Positions 46,429-56,014 are shown, counted from the first letter of the stretch. The stretch: 64,000 bases of DNA from CBDAQA01 sp965198865 (GCA_965198865.1 CBDAQA010000023.1:1-64000); one strand, 5' to 3'. Translations and numbers: made by a program. The notes: generated by a model not told the origin, from the sequence alone.

Positions 46429-46652
46429 GCCGCCGGCGACGTGGCGAGCCGTCGCTCCCGGTTGGCAGCGAAGGCGAAGACGGCCCGGACGTGTTCCGGC
46501 CGCAAGACGGGGAAGTCGCGGAGCAGTTCCGCCTCGGACATGCCGCCGGCCAAGTACTCCAGCACGTCGTACACCGTGATCCGCGTCCCGCGGATGCACG
46601 GCTTGCCACTGCGCACGTCCGGCGTGACTGTGATCCAGTCGTCGACGCTCAT
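46425..46652 (-). CDS. DUF433 protein (putative antitoxin)
   Basis: Seventy-five residues with the DUF433 core: ITVTPDVRSGKPCIRGTRITVYDVLEYLAGGMSEAELLRDFPVLRPEHVRAVFAFAANRE, a helix-turn-helix-like fold. It is the first gene of the pair and probably represses its own promoter. ATG 46652 is used. Confidence 0.9.
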   Translation of the reverse strand: MSVDDWITVTPDVRSGKPCIRGTRITVYDVLEYLAGGMSEAELLRDFPVLRPEHVRAVFAFAANRERRLATSPAA

Positions 46653-46773
46653 GCCGCTGATGTTACCGTTCCATCCCATCGCCTGCCAACGTCTACCGGC
46701 CATCCCGCCGATGACATCGGCACCCGTATTGGTGCGGTTCAAGTCTTCTCGGCCGTCGTCCGATAACAATTCC

Positions 46774-48765
46774 GTGACCCTCGACCAAGTGATCGCGGCG
46801 TTGGTGCAATCGACGAACGGGGCGGCGGACGATGCGCTCCTCGAGGCGCTCAAGGTCGGGTCGCCGCCGGAGGTGGCGCGGGCGCTGGACGGGCTGTTCC
46901 AGCGCCGGACGAGCGCCGCCCTGAACGGCGTCGTCGAGCGGTACGCGGACCTGCCGGCGGAGCTTCGGCCGCGGGTGTTGGAGCACATGGACGTGCTGCT
47001 GACGGCCGTGCGCGAGGTGGCCCGAAGCGGGGAGATCGACGGGCGTCTGTCGGCCATCCGGCTGGTGGTGGACGCCCGTGAGGGGCAGCTGGCGCACGTG
47101 GTGGCGGACAACCTGCGGCACGCAGACCTGAGCGTGGCGACGGCGGCGGCGAACGCGCTGGTCACGCTGGCCGAGTGGGTGTCGGTGGGCGTGCGGACCC
47201 TGCAGCGGAGCGACGCCGACGGCACGGATGCCGCCGGCGTCGCGACCTTCGAGCAGGTGTGCCGGGACCGCGTCGAGATCGAGCAGGCGGTCTGCCGGGC
47301 GCTGGAGGTGGGTCGGGACCGGCCGGGAACGGAGCGGTTGACCGGCGACGTGGTGCGGGCGGCCGTGCTGCTGATGGACTCGACGGCGAGCAAGGTGATG
47401 GCGCTGCTGCGGGGCCCGCGGCACAGCGGGCAGGCGGCGCTGGCCAAGCGGGTCGGCCAGACGCCCTCGGCCGACGGGGTGGACGCGTTCCTGCTGGCCG
47501 CGGCGCACGGCGGACAGCGGACGACCTTCGCCAACGGGCTGGCGCGGATCGCCGACGCCCCGGCGTTGGACGCGGTGCTGCGGCGGACGCACTGGCTCAA
47601 GGACCAAGCCTTAGCCACATGCATGGCCGGCGTGAGCCGGGGCACGTGGTGGAGCGACGCGGAGCTGACGCGCGACGTGTCGGCCCGGCACGGGGACGAC
47701 GCGGCCAAGGTGGGCCGGTGGATCGCCGCGTCGGGGTCGGCCGACACGGTGCAGGACGAGCGGCTGATCGCCGTGCGCCGGCAGCTGCTGGTCGCCGAGC
47801 CGGACAACGTCGCCGCCCGGGCGGAGCTGTTCCGCGTGGCGGCGGGCCGGCCGCGCGGGGCATCGGTCATGTTGGTGACGGCGTTCCTGGACGACCCGGA
47901 CGAGCGGCTGTCGCGGCTGGCGGCGCGGGAGATCACCCGCCGTCGCCCCGCCGACTACCGCAGCCTGCTGATGGCCCGCATGGGCGGTGCGGCCCCGTCG
48001 GTCCGGCGGGTGATCGGGCGGGCCGTCGGTCAGGCCGGGTTCGACCAGTTCTGGGCCAACTTCGACAACATGGACGCGACGCAGCGGCGGACGGCCGGGC
48101 GGGCGCTGCTGAAGATGATGCCCGACCTGCCGGCCCGGCTGAACCGCCGGCTGGCGGCGGGCGGTGGGCCGGGGGCGGCACCGGTGAACGACCGCCTGAA
48201 GGCGCTGCGGATGGCGGCCGAGCTGGGCGTCGCGAAGCAGGTGGCACCGGCGCTGGTGCGGCTGTGCGGCGACCCGAGCCCGCGGGTGCGGTCGAAGGCG
48301 GTCGCGCTGCTGGGCGAGGTGCCGACGGTGTCGCTGGACGCCTTGGTCGAACGGCTGCTGAACGACCCCGACGCCCGGGTGCGGGCCAACGCGGTCGAGG
48401 TGCTGGAGGGTCGCCAGGGTCCGGGAAAGGTGGGGACGCCGGGCTTCGTGCCGACGCTGGTGGCGCGGGCCCGGTCGGGCAGCAACCGGGAGCGGGCGAA
48501 CGCGATCCGGGCGCTGCACCGGTTGCGGATGGACGACGTGGCCGATGCGCTGGCGCACATGCTGGCCGACCCGCGCGTCGAGCATCGGATCTCCGCGCTG
48601 TGGGCGGTGAAGGAGACCGGGCTGTGGAACCTGGTCGGCCGGGTTGGGCAGATGGCCAAGGGCGACCCGGACGGCACGGTGCGGCAGTACGCGATGGGCG
48701 TGCTGCGGGCGGTGTCGGAACTGATCCGAAACCAACAGCAGGAGCAGGCGCGGCGGGCGGGGTGA
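46774..48765 (+). CDS. HEAT-repeat protein, unknown role
   Basis: About 663 residues of alpha-helical repeats. From about residue 475 the repeats are regular HEAT/PBS-lyase-like units (PALVRLCGDPSPRVRSKAVALLGEV, LNDPDARVRANAVEVLEG, LADPRVEHRISALWAVKETG). The N-terminal part has irregular helical repeats. There is no signal peptide or membrane helix. GTG 46774 is preferred; ATG 46711 would add 21 residues with no clear RBS. It probably forms an operon with the next envelope protein. Confidence 0.78.
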   Translation: MTLDQVIAALVQSTNGAADDALLEALKVGSPPEVARALDGLFQRRTSAALNGVVERYADLPAELRPRVLEHMDVLLTAVREVARSGEIDGRLSAIRLVVDAREGQLAHVVADNLRHADLSVATAAANALVTLAEWVSVGVRTLQRSDADGTDAAGVATFEQVCRDRVEIEQAVCRALEVGRDRPGTERLTGDVVRAAVLLMDSTASKVMALLRGPRHSGQAALAKRVGQTPSADGVDAFLLAAAHGGQRTTFANGLARIADAPALDAVLRRTHWLKDQALATCMAGVSRGTWWSDAELTRDVSARHGDDAAKVGRWIAASGSADTVQDERLIAVRRQLLVAEPDNVAARAELFRVAAGRPRGASVMLVTAFLDDPDERLSRLAAREITRRRPADYRSLLMARMGGAAPSVRRVIGRAVGQAGFDQFWANFDNMDATQRRTAGRALLKMMPDLPARLNRRLAAGGGPGAAPVNDRLKALRMAAELGVAKQVAPALVRLCGDPSPRVRSKAVALLGEVPTVSLDALVERLLNDPDARVRANAVEVLEGRQGPGKVGTPGFVPTLVARARSGSNRERANAIRALHRLRMDDVADALAHMLADPRVEHRISALWAVKETGLWNLVGRVGQMAKGDPDGTVRQYAMGVLRAVSELIRNQQQEQARRAG

Positions 48766-48871
48766 GCGGGCGACACGGTTAGGCGAAAGAGTGGGACGAG
48801 GGGCCGGCGGTGGAACCGCCGTGGTCCCGGATCTGCAAAGCCGCAAGCGGCGAAACCAACTGGAGCGACAC

Positions 48872-49366
48872 ATGCGGCGAGCGACACTGGCGAGCTGGAT
48901 TGGTCTGATCGGGATGATGGCGGCGGTGCCGGCGCGGGGGGAGCCGACGCAGCAGCAGGTGTTCCAGAGCATCCAGCAGAGCGTGAACGGCGACCCGTCG
49001 ATCGGCGGGAAGACCATCGCCGGGTGCGTGGCGGTGGTGGTCGGGTTCGTGATCGTCGGCTTCGTGGTGACCAAGCGGCAGGAACGGGACGAAGTGATCA
49101 ACGGCGGTTGGGGGTCGGCCGGGACGTCGTCATCGGTGCCGGCCGGGGCCAAGCGGGGAACGCCGGGGGTGGTGAACAACCCGACAAAGCTGGTCCGAGA
49201 ACTGATGAAGGAGGCCGGGCTGACGCGGGCGCAGGTGCGGCAGCTGGAGTCGCTGAACGAACGGCTGGCCGACGACGACCGGGCCGTCAAGCACTTGGCG
49301 ACGCTGCTGCTGTGCCCCTCGCTGATCGCGGCCGCCCGGCCGGAGCAGATCCTGCGAGCGGCTTGA
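48872..49366 (+). CDS. Exported/membrane protein, unknown
   Basis: ATG 48872 behind GGAG gives 164 residues: signal peptide at 1-24 (LASWIGLIGMMAAVPARG), one membrane helix (GCVAVVVGFVIVGFVVTKRQ) near residue 60 and a cytoplasmic C-terminus (NNPTKLVRELMKEAGLTRAQVRQLESLNERL), an arrangement that lets the tail act as a docking domain. No family is recognised. It follows the HEAT-repeat gene by 106 bases. Confidence 0.68.
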   Translation: MRRATLASWIGLIGMMAAVPARGEPTQQQVFQSIQQSVNGDPSIGGKTIAGCVAVVVGFVIVGFVVTKRQERDEVINGGWGSAGTSSSVPAGAKRGTPGVVNNPTKLVRELMKEAGLTRAQVRQLESLNERLADDDRAVKHLATLLLCPSLIAAARPEQILRAA

Positions 49367-49377
49367 ACCCAGATCGG

Positions 49378-49725
49378 CTACCGGCCGCCGTGGCCGCCTC
49401 CACCTCCGCCGCCACCACCATGTGATGCTTCCCCACCGCCGCCGCCGCTGTGGGCGGCGACGCCGTGGACGTAGCCGAGGCTGGCACGGTCGCGAGCCTC
49501 GACGCCGTGCGGGGTGACATCGCGATGGGCCCAGTCGTGGCCGTCGTGGTACCAGTAGTCGCGCGGGTGGTGGACGCCGCCGACGTCGACGTACTCCTCG
49601 TCGTAGTAGTAGCCGGGGGCGACGGCCACGGCGTCGGGCGGTCCCGGCTCGACGGCGCAGCCCGCGGCGAGGATCGGCACGAACAGGATGGCGGCGAACG
49701 AAAGGACGTGGGAGAGGCGTGTCAT
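49378..49725 (-). CDS. Small glycine/histidine-rich lipoprotein
   Basis: A 115-residue lipoprotein: signal ending in LAAGC (lipobox, Cys23), a Tyr-rich beta part (GYYYDEEYVDV), HHPRDYWYHDGHDWAHRDV and a long low-complexity tail of Gly with His and Ser. The many histidines could bind metal. No family is recognised. Confidence 0.7.
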   Translation of the reverse strand: MTRLSHVLSFAAILFVPILAAGCAVEPGPPDAVAVAPGYYYDEEYVDVGGVHHPRDYWYHDGHDWAHRDVTPHGVEARDRASLGYVHGVAAHSGGGGGEASHGGGGGGGGGHGGR

Positions 49726-49762
49726 GCCGATGGCATAAGCAATCGGCGAACCCCGGCGCCCT

Positions 49763-51589
49763 TCAAACCTTGAAAACCGCCCCCATCCGCCGGCCCAGCA
49801 GCGTGTTGGCCGACAGGATCGTCAGCGTCAGCAGCACCATGGCCCAAACGCCGAGCGCGCTGGCGATGTACGGACCGTCGCCTAGCCGTTGGAACAGGTT
49901 GTAGATGCCGACCGTGATGGGCCAGTAGTCCTGCTTCTGGACGAGGATGAGCGAGTCGCTGACCTCGAGCATGGCGAAGGCGAACGCCAGCAGGCCGCCG
50001 GCGATGAGGTTGGCGGAGATTAGGGGCAACACGATCTTCCGCAGCGTGAGCCCGCCGCTCGCGCCGAGGTTGCGGGCGGCCAGTTCCAGGTCGACCGGCG
50101 TCTGCTCCAGCCCGGCCACGGCGGAGCGGACGACGTACGGCATCCGCCGCATCGCGTAGGCGGTCACCAGCAGCAGCGTCGGGTTCTCCTTCACGTCGAA
50201 CAGGTGCTCGAGGCGGGGCCAGTCCTTCAGGCGGATCTGCATGCGGGCGCTGATCGCCAGGTAGCCGAACGCCATCACCAACCCCGGCACGGCCAGCGGG
50301 AGCATGGCGAGGCTATCGACCGCCTGACGGACCACCTTGGGCAGCCGCGACCGCACCACCAGGAACGCGATGGCGAGCCCCAGCACCAGGTCGATGGAGG
50401 TGCTGATGGCCGCGTACTCGATGCTCCGCCTGACCGACGGCAGCGTGGCGTCGTTGGTCAGCGCGTTCAGGTAGTGGCTGCCCGTGAACACCTTGGGGAG
50501 GGTGGACTGGTACCACGCGCCGGTCTTGCTCACGCTGATCAGCACCACGCCGATGTGCGGCAGCAGGGCCAGCCCGCCGACGATCACGAACGGGATCAGC
50601 ACGGGGATGCTGCCGATCGGGCCGAGCTTCACCGTGTCGGCGGCCGTGGTGGCCTTGCTCACGGCGGCGTCCTGGCTGCGGCCGAGCACGAACTTCCCGA
50701 CCACGTACAGCAGCGCGCTGCTGACCAGCATCACCACGGTCAGCGCGTACGGGATCGCGTTGCCGTTGACCTGGCCGATCTGGGCGAAGATCTGCACCGG
50801 CGTGACCCGGTAATAGTCGAACATCAGCGGCGTGCCGAGCTCGGTGAAGCTCCAGATCAGCACGATCGTCCCGCCGGCGAACAGGCCCGGGCGAAGCAGG
50901 GGCAACGTCACCTTGCGGAAGATCGTCCACCGGCTCGCGCCCAGGTTGGCGGCGGCCTGCTCCATCGCGGGGTCGAGGTTGGCCAGGGCGGCCGACACGT
51001 TCAGGTACAGGATCGGGTACAGGCTCAGCGACTCGAGCAGGATCACGCCCAGCAGTTGGGCCGACCCGAACCAGTTGACCGGCGTGTCGTGGCCGATGAC
51101 GCCGACGTGCTGCGCCAGGCTGGTCAGCACGCCGAACCGGCCGAGGATCTGCCGCATGCCGATCGCGCCGACGAACGGGGGCAGGATCAGCGGGACCAGC
51201 AGCAGCCCGCTGACGATCCCCTTGCCCCAGAAGTCGAACCGGCGCGACAGCAGGGCCAGCGGGACGCTGACGGCGGCGCAGATCGTCGTCACGCCGACGG
51301 CGATCATCACGCTGTGCATCAGCCCCTCGCGCAGCAGCGGGTCGGCGAAGATGGCCAGCACGTAGTCGAGGGTGAACCGCTGCGGGTGGTCCTTCGACTC
51401 GACGCCGAGGAACCCGACGCGGACCGTCTGGAAGATCGGCCAGCCGAGGCACGTGGCGAAGACGGCGACGATGAGCAGCAGCAGCGCGACCGACCCCGCG
51501 TGCGACAGCAGCCCGTGGACCCGCGACGCCAGCGGTGGGCGGTGCGGGGGCGGGGCGGTGGAGACCAGCATCGGGTCGAGCGTCGTCAT
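49763..51589 (-). CDS. Iron(III)-type ABC transporter permease, fused double domain
   Basis: A 608-residue inner-membrane protein containing two BPD_transp_1 permease domains in tandem, about residues 80-290 and 370-600, each with the EAA loop region (EQAAANLGASRWTIFRKVTLPLL and ELAARNLGASGGLTLRKIVLPLI). This architecture is that of FbpB/SfuB-like importers for ferric ions and related systems. ATG 51589 is used. The cognate binding protein gene lies 93 bases upstream on the same strand; no ATPase gene is adjacent, so one must be shared or located elsewhere. Confidence 0.9.
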   Translation of the reverse strand: MTTLDPMLVSTAPPPHRPPLASRVHGLLSHAGSVALLLLIVAVFATCLGWPIFQTVRVGFLGVESKDHPQRFTLDYVLAIFADPLLREGLMHSVMIAVGVTTICAAVSVPLALLSRRFDFWGKGIVSGLLLVPLILPPFVGAIGMRQILGRFGVLTSLAQHVGVIGHDTPVNWFGSAQLLGVILLESLSLYPILYLNVSAALANLDPAMEQAAANLGASRWTIFRKVTLPLLRPGLFAGGTIVLIWSFTELGTPLMFDYYRVTPVQIFAQIGQVNGNAIPYALTVVMLVSSALLYVVGKFVLGRSQDAAVSKATTAADTVKLGPIGSIPVLIPFVIVGGLALLPHIGVVLISVSKTGAWYQSTLPKVFTGSHYLNALTNDATLPSVRRSIEYAAISTSIDLVLGLAIAFLVVRSRLPKVVRQAVDSLAMLPLAVPGLVMAFGYLAISARMQIRLKDWPRLEHLFDVKENPTLLLVTAYAMRRMPYVVRSAVAGLEQTPVDLELAARNLGASGGLTLRKIVLPLISANLIAGGLLAFAFAMLEVSDSLILVQKQDYWPITVGIYNLFQRLGDGPYIASALGVWAMVLLTLTILSANTLLGRRMGAVFKV

Positions 51590-51682
51590 GCGTGTTCGAG
51601 CCAGAACCATTCCACCCGGGGTGGCGGCTTCAGCCGCCACCGGTGACCGCTGTAGCGGCCATCCCGGTCAATCCCCGCGCGC

Positions 51683-53119
51683 TCACTTCCCCGCCTCTTC
51701 GCGCAGCTGTCGGTACTCGGCCTGGAACTCGGCGGTCCAGTCCCGCATCAGCTTCAGTTGTTCGATCGGCGTCGCCGCGTTCCAATGGTCGGCGCGGACC
51801 AACGCCTCATTCTGGTCGAACGGGAACCGCCCGAGCTTCGCGTCCAGCTCGGCCGCGCGGGGCGAGGCGAGGATCGCCCGGCGGGTCGCCCGGAGTTCGT
51901 CCAGCGGGTCCATGCAGCTGGCCTCGAGCAGTTGGCCCAGGATGCCAAAGGTCTTCTCGCGACCGGGGTCCTTGTTGAAGCCGCCGCTCTCCTTGAAGGG
52001 GTTGTCGTGGTCGGCGAAGTCGGGGTCGCCGTAGACGCTGGGCATCACCGGCAGCCGCCGCAGACCCTGCTCGGCGGGGCCGCCGGGCGTGCCGGGCTTC
52101 AGGTTCCACAGCCGTTGCGCGTCGCGGGTCAGCGTGAACTCGATGAAGTGCTCGGCCACCGCGGCATTGGGCGCGCCCTTGAGCATCGCGATCGGGTCGG
52201 GGTTGACCACGGTCGCCGCGGGGGGCTGGACGTACCCCAGTCGCGGCGGGTTTCCGCCGACGGCTTCCACCTCGCTGCGGCCGTAGTAGTCGATCGTCAT
52301 CCCCGCGGCGGCGTCGCCGCTGGCGATGATCGCCGGGACGGTTCCACTGCCGTCGGTAAAGCTGCGGCAGTTGGCCGAGATCTGCCGGACGAGACCCATC
52401 CCGGCCGACCACCCGGCGTCCTCGGTCGACCCGGCCAGCTTGGCGTCCAGCATGGCCCGTTCGACGATCGCCATGTACGCCTGCAGGGCCGACTTGCTCC
52501 GGCTTGGGTCGGCAGCGATCAGCCAGTTCACGTAGCGCGGGTCGCGGAGGTCGGCCCAGGTGGTGGGGTCGGGCACGCCAAGGTAGCGCAGCACGTCCCG
52601 GTTGTAGGTGATGCCGAAGCTGCTCAGGGCCGTGCCGAACCACTGCGGACCGTCATTGCCGCCCTTGAGGTCGTACAACGGCAGGCCGTTCAGCTTTGGG
52701 TTTGGGAACGCGGCGGCCAAGACGGCCGGCGGGAGCGTCACGCCCTGGAGCAGGCTGCCGCCCTTGTTCCCCTTCAGGTCGTGGTCGAACACGAAGTCCC
52801 CACCGCCCCAGGCCAGATCGTACCCGAGGGTGTGCGTGGCATCGAACAGGGTGTTGGCATCCTGCAGCGCGCGGACCAGGTCGCTGGTGCCGTAGGCCGT
52901 GTAGTCGACGGCGACGTCGGTCCCGTACTTCTGCTTGTGCCAGGCGCGGAAGGCGTCGGCGTAGGCTTGGCGGATGCCCGGCGCGTGGCTGGTGATGATG
53001 CGCAGCGGGGCCGCCCCTGCCGCCGCCGCGCCGGCGGTCTTGACGCTCAGCGCCAGCCGCAGCGCGAACGGCGTCACCAGCGTGACCAACAGCAAAATGG
53101 GGATCAGGGAACGGCGCAT
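51683..53119 (-). CDS. ABC transporter substrate-binding protein (iron type)
   Basis: A 478-residue exported protein with a signal or anchor at residues 4-25 and a type-II periplasmic binding fold: PLRIITSHAPGIRQAYADAFRAWHKQKYG at the start, FGTALSSFGITYNRDVLRYLG, TWADLRDPRYVNWLIAADPSRS, and GTVPAIIASGDAAAGMTIDYYGRSE. This matches Fe(III)/AfuA-type receptors, although the protein is about 130 residues longer than usual, with a C-terminal extension after about residue 395. It forms a unit with the permease. Confidence 0.88.
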   Translation of the reverse strand: MRRSLIPILLLVTLVTPFALRLALSVKTAGAAAAGAAPLRIITSHAPGIRQAYADAFRAWHKQKYGTDVAVDYTAYGTSDLVRALQDANTLFDATHTLGYDLAWGGGDFVFDHDLKGNKGGSLLQGVTLPPAVLAAAFPNPKLNGLPLYDLKGGNDGPQWFGTALSSFGITYNRDVLRYLGVPDPTTWADLRDPRYVNWLIAADPSRSKSALQAYMAIVERAMLDAKLAGSTEDAGWSAGMGLVRQISANCRSFTDGSGTVPAIIASGDAAAGMTIDYYGRSEVEAVGGNPPRLGYVQPPAATVVNPDPIAMLKGAPNAAVAEHFIEFTLTRDAQRLWNLKPGTPGGPAEQGLRRLPVMPSVYGDPDFADHDNPFKESGGFNKDPGREKTFGILGQLLEASCMDPLDELRATRRAILASPRAAELDAKLGRFPFDQNEALVRADHWNAATPIEQLKLMRDWTAEFQAEYRQLREEAGK

Positions 53120-53165
53120 GACAGTGGCGGCGGATCATGCCCGATTTGCGGGGGGACCGCTAGGT

Positions 53166-53250
53166 GCGGAGCAGAGGGGCGGAGGGGAAGAGGTCATGGC
53201 GGCACTTCTCCCCGGCCGCCCTGCACCTCTTCCCCGCTGCTCCTCCGCCC
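53166..53250. repeat. Purine/pyrimidine word-repeat palindrome
   Basis: Bases 53166-53194 (GCGGAGCAG, then GGGGAAGAGGT) are complementary to 53227-53250 (ACCTCTTCCCC, then TGCTCCTCCGC) with small gaps. The words GAGCAGAGG and CTCTGCTCCTC also occur at 41945-41985 and inside the glycosyltransferase gene at about 41834. It lies just before the 53275 gene. Confidence 0.6.
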
Positions 53251-53274
53251 GTGCCCCAGCTATGCTTGCCACCG

Positions 53275-54516
53275 ATGAACCTCGCCCCCCTGCTCTTCGG
53301 CGCCGGCGCGATCGGGCCGTTCGCATCGCGGGTGTTCCTGCCGGCGTTCCTGACCGCCCTGCTGCTGCGGTTCGGGCCGCACGTCGACTGGGTCCAGCAC
53401 CTGGGGATCCTGAACCACATGTCGCGCCGGCCGACCTGGTTCACCAGCGACGCCTGCCTGATCGTGCTGGGCGTGCTGGCGGCGCTGGAGACGTTCGGCC
53501 AGAAGCAGCCGGAGGTCCGCCGGCTGTTCCACGAGCTCGACCTGTACCTCAAGCCGGCGCTCGCCCTGCTCACCATGGCAGGCGTGATGAACGGGATGGA
53601 CGCGCAGTTCGTCACGCAGACGGTCCACCAGGCGGGCGTGGTCGACGGGCTGCTGCCGGTCGGCGTCGCGCTGGCGACGTGGCGCGTGGCCAAGGCGCGA
53701 CAGCCCGTGGCGGCCGCCATCTTCGACCACCTGGAGGGGACGCACCTCGACCACCTGCTCAGCTGGGCCGAGGACGCGTGGGCCACGCTGGGGCCGGTGC
53801 TGCTGGTCCTGTTCCCGATCGCGATGCTGGTGCTGACCGGCGCGGCCGTGGCCGTGGTGATGGTGGTGAGGCGCCAGCTGGCCCGGGCCGAGCGGGCCGC
53901 CCGGCTGCCGTGCCCGCAGTGCGGCACGCTGGTCTACCCGTGCGCCCTCGCCTGCCAGACCTGCCGTCGGCCGGTCGATGCGCCGGTCGCTGTGGGGTTC
54001 CTCGGGTTGTCGAAGTCGTACCCCGCGCCGAACCCGGCGGCCCAGCCGTTCAACCTGGCCGAGCGTCGCCGGTGCCCGGTGTGCGCCGCCCACCTGCCGG
54101 CCGGCCGACCGCGCGTGCCGTGCGCCACCTGTGGCGACACGTCCCGCACCACGGCGTCGTTCGCCAACGCCTACGTCGCCCACGTTGGCTGGCGGCTGCC
54201 GAGGGTGTTCACGGTCACGTTCCTGCTCGGCCTGATCCCGGTGGTCGGCCTGCTGGCCGGGACGGTCTACTACCGGTCGGTGATCGTGCTGCCGTTCGCC
54301 GAGTACCTGCCGCCGGGCCGGCGGTTCCTGCTGCGCTGGGGCGTCCGGCTGCTGTTCCTGGTGCTGGCGATCTGCCAGGTGATCCCGCTGCTGGGCGCGT
54401 TCGTCGTCCCCGCGATGGCCGCCATCAGCTTCGAGGCGTACCGGCGGGCCTTCCTGGCCACGATGATCGACCCGGCCCGGAGCGGCGAGGCGGTCGCCAC
54501 GGCGTTGGCCGTCTGA
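53275..54516 (+). CDS. DUF4126-like membrane protein with zinc ribbons
   Basis: A 413-residue protein. The N-terminal half resembles DUF4126, with small membrane helices (FASRVFLPAFLTALLLRFG, CLIVLGVLAALETFGQ, PALALLTMAGVM). In the middle is a cysteine-rich cytoplasmic part with two CxxC pairs (PCPQCGTLVYPCALACQTC and RRCPVCAAH with PCATCGDTS), probably zinc ribbons. The last third has three strongly hydrophobic segments. ATG 53275 is used; the extension to 53164 is repeat sequence. Function unknown. Confidence 0.7.
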   Translation: MNLAPLLFGAGAIGPFASRVFLPAFLTALLLRFGPHVDWVQHLGILNHMSRRPTWFTSDACLIVLGVLAALETFGQKQPEVRRLFHELDLYLKPALALLTMAGVMNGMDAQFVTQTVHQAGVVDGLLPVGVALATWRVAKARQPVAAAIFDHLEGTHLDHLLSWAEDAWATLGPVLLVLFPIAMLVLTGAAVAVVMVVRRQLARAERAARLPCPQCGTLVYPCALACQTCRRPVDAPVAVGFLGLSKSYPAPNPAAQPFNLAERRRCPVCAAHLPAGRPRVPCATCGDTSRTTASFANAYVAHVGWRLPRVFTVTFLLGLIPVVGLLAGTVYYRSVIVLPFAEYLPPGRRFLLRWGVRLLFLVLAICQVIPLLGAFVVPAMAAISFEAYRRAFLATMIDPARSGEAVATALAV

Positions 54517-54526
54517 TCGCGACCGT

Positions 54527-54569
54527 GGGACGAAACGGGACGAAATGGGACGCTTACAGATCCGTCCCA
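54527..54569. repeat. Three tandem 10-bp GGGACGAAAN units and a dyad
   Basis: GGGACGAAAC (54527), GGGACGAAAT (54537) and GGGACGCTTA (54547) follow directly. TGGGACG (54546-54552) can pair with CGTCCCA (54563-54569). Further GGGACG words follow at about 54618. It lies 11 bases after a stop codon. Confidence 0.6.
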
Positions 54570-54667
54570 AATCGCCAAAAACGATGCTAAACGCCTGCGA
54601 TATAGCATCTTGCGGAATGGGACGATCAGCCCGTGGAAGGGTCGCAGTCCCACGTCCTTATATTGCT

Positions 54668-55711
54668 TTATTGCTCAACCCCTCGGCTGATTATCCGTTC
54701 GAGGCGTTCCACTTGGCGTGCGGTCCACCAGCGCGGACGATCGGGGTCGACGTGTCCACAACGAAAGCGTTCACGTATCGCTGCGGCGACGGCCGGCACG
54801 CCGGTGCCGACGGTCGCGGCGGTGGGTAGCGCATCGGCCAGCTCCCAGGCGGCAGGGACGTCCGCCTTGTTCGCCACGCGGATCGCGTTCGGGTGGGCGG
54901 CGAGCAGGGCCCGCTCGTCGTCGCCCAGCGACAGCGACCGGTCCAGCACTACGACGGCAAGGTCGGCCGCCGCCGCCTGCGCCCGCCCGCCGACGATGGC
55001 GGCCGCCTCGATGGCATCCCCGGTGGCCCGCACGCCCGGCGTGTCGACCAGGTGGACCGCCAACCCGCCCAGGTCGGCCAGGTGCCCGACCCAGTCGCGC
55101 GTCGTGCCCGGCAGGTCGGCCGTGATCGACCGGTCCTGCCCGAACAGCCGGTTCGCCAGCGTCGACTTCCCCACGTTGGCCGGGCCCACGATCGCGACCG
55201 TCGGCGGCGCGGTTAACCACCGCCCGCTGTGATCGGCCAGCACGGCCCGCACCTCGGCCGGATCGTTGCGGGCCAGCAGCCCGTCCCAAGCCGCCGGCTG
55301 CGCCAGCAGCATCCGCACCGCCGCCGCCGTCGCCGCGTGCGGCAGGGCCGCCATCACCTCCCGCCACAGCTCGGTCGCCCCGTCGGGCTCGGCCGCCACA
55401 ATGGTGAAGCCGTCCCGCGCGGCCAGGTTCAGCACCGATCGCAGGACCCACGTCCCGCCGTGGAGGCTGAGGTCGGCGGTGTGTTCGTCGCAGAGGACGA
55501 CGACGGGGTCATCGAGCGTGTGGCCCCCCTCGTCACGCAGTTGGCCGTGGACGGCAAGACCGACGGCCGCCGGACGTGAGAAGCGGCGGGCGAGGAATGC
55601 TGGTACGGCGGGGCCTGACAGGCGCACGACCGCGATGGCGGAAGATGCGGGTGGCGTGAGGAGCGAGACGCGACCGGCATGCTCACAGAAATCGCCGGGT
55701 TGAACGTTCAC
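54668..55711 (-). CDS. MnmE-like GTPase, shortened
   Basis: A 347-residue protein with the TrmE N-terminal fold (VSLLTPPASSAIAVVRLSGPAV) and an intact GTPase domain: G1 GPANVGKSTLANRL, G2 LPGTTRDWVGHL, G3 HLVDTPGVRATGD, G4 NKADVP. True MnmE is about 450 residues and ends in the Cys motif (C-x-G-K) needed for tRNA wobble-uridine modification. Here the C-terminus ends differently (RQVERLERIISRGVEQ) and the helical domain is reduced, so the protein may not modify tRNA. The GTG start overlaps the stop of a parE remnant. Confidence 0.8.
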   Translation of the reverse strand: MNVQPGDFCEHAGRVSLLTPPASSAIAVVRLSGPAVPAFLARRFSRPAAVGLAVHGQLRDEGGHTLDDPVVVLCDEHTADLSLHGGTWVLRSVLNLAARDGFTIVAAEPDGATELWREVMAALPHAATAAAVRMLLAQPAAWDGLLARNDPAEVRAVLADHSGRWLTAPPTVAIVGPANVGKSTLANRLFGQDRSITADLPGTTRDWVGHLADLGGLAVHLVDTPGVRATGDAIEAAAIVGGRAQAAAADLAVVVLDRSLSLGDDERALLAAHPNAIRVANKADVPAAWELADALPTAATVGTGVPAVAAAIRERFRCGHVDPDRPRWWTARQVERLERIISRGVEQ

Positions 55712-56014
55712 ACTCGCACCAATAGCACGGATTCGAGGTCACGGGCACCACGGGTGATCGCGTTTGTCGTCATGAACTCGACAGAGGATCAGGTCGCGAT
55801 CGAACGCCCGAACTTGCCACGGCCGAATGTCGCTGAGACGCGTGTCGTTCAAGAGCTTCGGACTGCCCGCCTCGGCGTTCTCCGACAGCCAGTCAAGCGT
55901 GTCAACCACCGACGTGGCGAACCGACGGGCGAGGTCGAGCGATCGCCGTTCGAGCACCGCGAACGTCTCCCAAAAGATCTGCTGGGGCGAACGAACCCAG
56001 ATCGAGGCGGGGCC
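55708..56014 (-). pseudogene. Decayed ParE/RelE-type toxin gene
   Basis: After the stop of the upstream gene the frame reads IWVRSPQQIFWETFAVLERRSLDLARRFATSVVDTLDWLSENAEAGSPKLL, then LSDIRPWQVRAFDRDLILCRVHDD, a ParE toxin core. There is no start codon before VRSPQQ; the first usable GTG is at 55957. The expected tail TRGARDLESVLL lies in another frame after a shift near 55760. The gene is therefore broken at both ends. Confidence 0.65.
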
